Source of the DNA: Lentisphaeria bacterium
Lineage (GTDB): Bacteria; Verrucomicrobiota; Lentisphaeria; Victivallales; UBA1829
NCBI GenBank assembly: GCA_019408975.1
Contig: DXVA01000257.1
Location: 1 to 6,391, forward strand
Direction: 5' to 3'
DNA length: 6,391 nt
Shown: in pieces, positions 6,043 through 6,391 of the stretch
Numbering within the stretch: the first letter of the stretch is position 1
Layout of the letters: each line of letters opens with the position of its first letter
Notes under the pieces: generated by a model
The model's input: the letters and a program-made list of their open reading frames with translations, nothing else
Told to the model about the DNA's origin: nothing
Database searches by the model: none
Program-made: the position numbers and the translations under genes

Positions 6043-6391
6043 TACTGCGAAGGTCTACCGTTTCCCGAAAGTATCTCCTGAGCTGATTTTGTTATTAAAA
6101 GAAAAATGAGATCAAATGGAGTGAGGCGGTTCATTTTGCCTTGTATGGAGATTCGTGCCGTTGTCATAAAGCAGAGTGACAAGGGGTATATTGTATGAAA
6201 ACCATCTATGGAAACGAGTTCATTTGGAAATTCATTGCATTGGATTTACCATTTCAGGAGATATGGCTTTCCGGCAGTGGGGAGCATTCCTGCCGATATG
6301 GACCGGCATTGCACATGATGGCAGATTTTTTTGGCTTTTTTTCAGTGCCGTCCCATAGATCTTTGAAATAGTCATTTTTACCACCTTATTT

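Larger units (their letters stand above)
5971..6391. other. Intergenic tail with no supportable gene
   Basis: These 421 bases follow the 592-residue gene. They hold a pyrimidine-rich tract at 5993-6031 and a palindrome at 6028-6042. No GC-rich hairpin with a T-run was found. Two short frames overlap on opposite strands: 58 residues on plus (6195-6371, AAGGGG 8 bases upstream) and 47 residues on minus (6375-6232, AAGGTGG 5 bases upstream). Neither resembles a protein I know, and since they are antisense to each other at most one could be real. The stretch may be decayed or purely regulatory. Confidence 0.5.

Noticed and set aside
1..6391. Search for CRISPR arrays, tRNA or rRNA genes and insertion sequences
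   Set aside because: No regularly spaced repeats, no cloverleaf or rRNA-like segment, and no transposase motif or terminal inverted repeats were seen by eye.

Overview
The window looks like a carbohydrate-processing locus from a Lentisphaerota bacterium (Victivallis/Lentisphaera type). The main clue is the pseudopilin at 999-1784. Its N-terminal core 'FTLIELL...AIIAIL...MLLPALN.VRE' and its 'F.CPSE' and 'FMDGHV' motifs are the signature of the very large pseudopilin families of that phylum. The neighbours (AraC regulator, CE15 esterase, hypothetical glycosidases) fit the same picture. The assignment rests on recognised motifs only; no search was run.

Layout. Two divergent transcription units flank a 179-bp control region (3070-3248). 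Leftward, on the minus strand: a CE15-type glucuronoyl esterase (1813-3069), a type II secretion-like pseudopilin with a C-terminal DG motif (999-1784), and the first 310 residues of a GHL6-type hypothetical glycoside hydrolase that runs off the left edge (1-932). Gaps of 28 and 66 bp suggest one operon. Rightward, on the plus strand: an AraC-family regulator (3249-4058), then after 133 bp a 592-residue predicted TIM-barrel protein of a family I cannot name (4192-5970). The last 421 bp (5971-6391) hold no gene I can support, but they carry a pyrimidine-rich tract and a perfect 15-bp palindrome.

How the parts may work together (inference). The AraC regulator probably senses a sugar and controls both arms. 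The divergent region has a plausible promoter on each strand, a GGACA-N5-TGTCC dyad between them, and a TTCCATT inverted pair around the esterase -10 box. An 11-bp block of the same motif (TTCCATTTTTG) recurs upstream of the 592-residue gene. None of the three enzyme starts encodes a visible signal peptide, and the esterase start cannot be moved upstream because of an in-frame stop. The enzymes therefore look cytoplasmic, acting on imported uronic-acid-bearing oligosaccharides rather than on intact polymer. No transporter is in the window. The pseudopilin is the only product with an obvious membrane/export segment, and its role in such operons is not known to me.

Most interesting: the unnamed 592-residue enzyme candidate, the signal-less CE15 esterase with an intact catalytic set, and the pseudopilin embedded in a glycan operon and lying in frame with the downstream glycosidase, separated from it by a single TGA.
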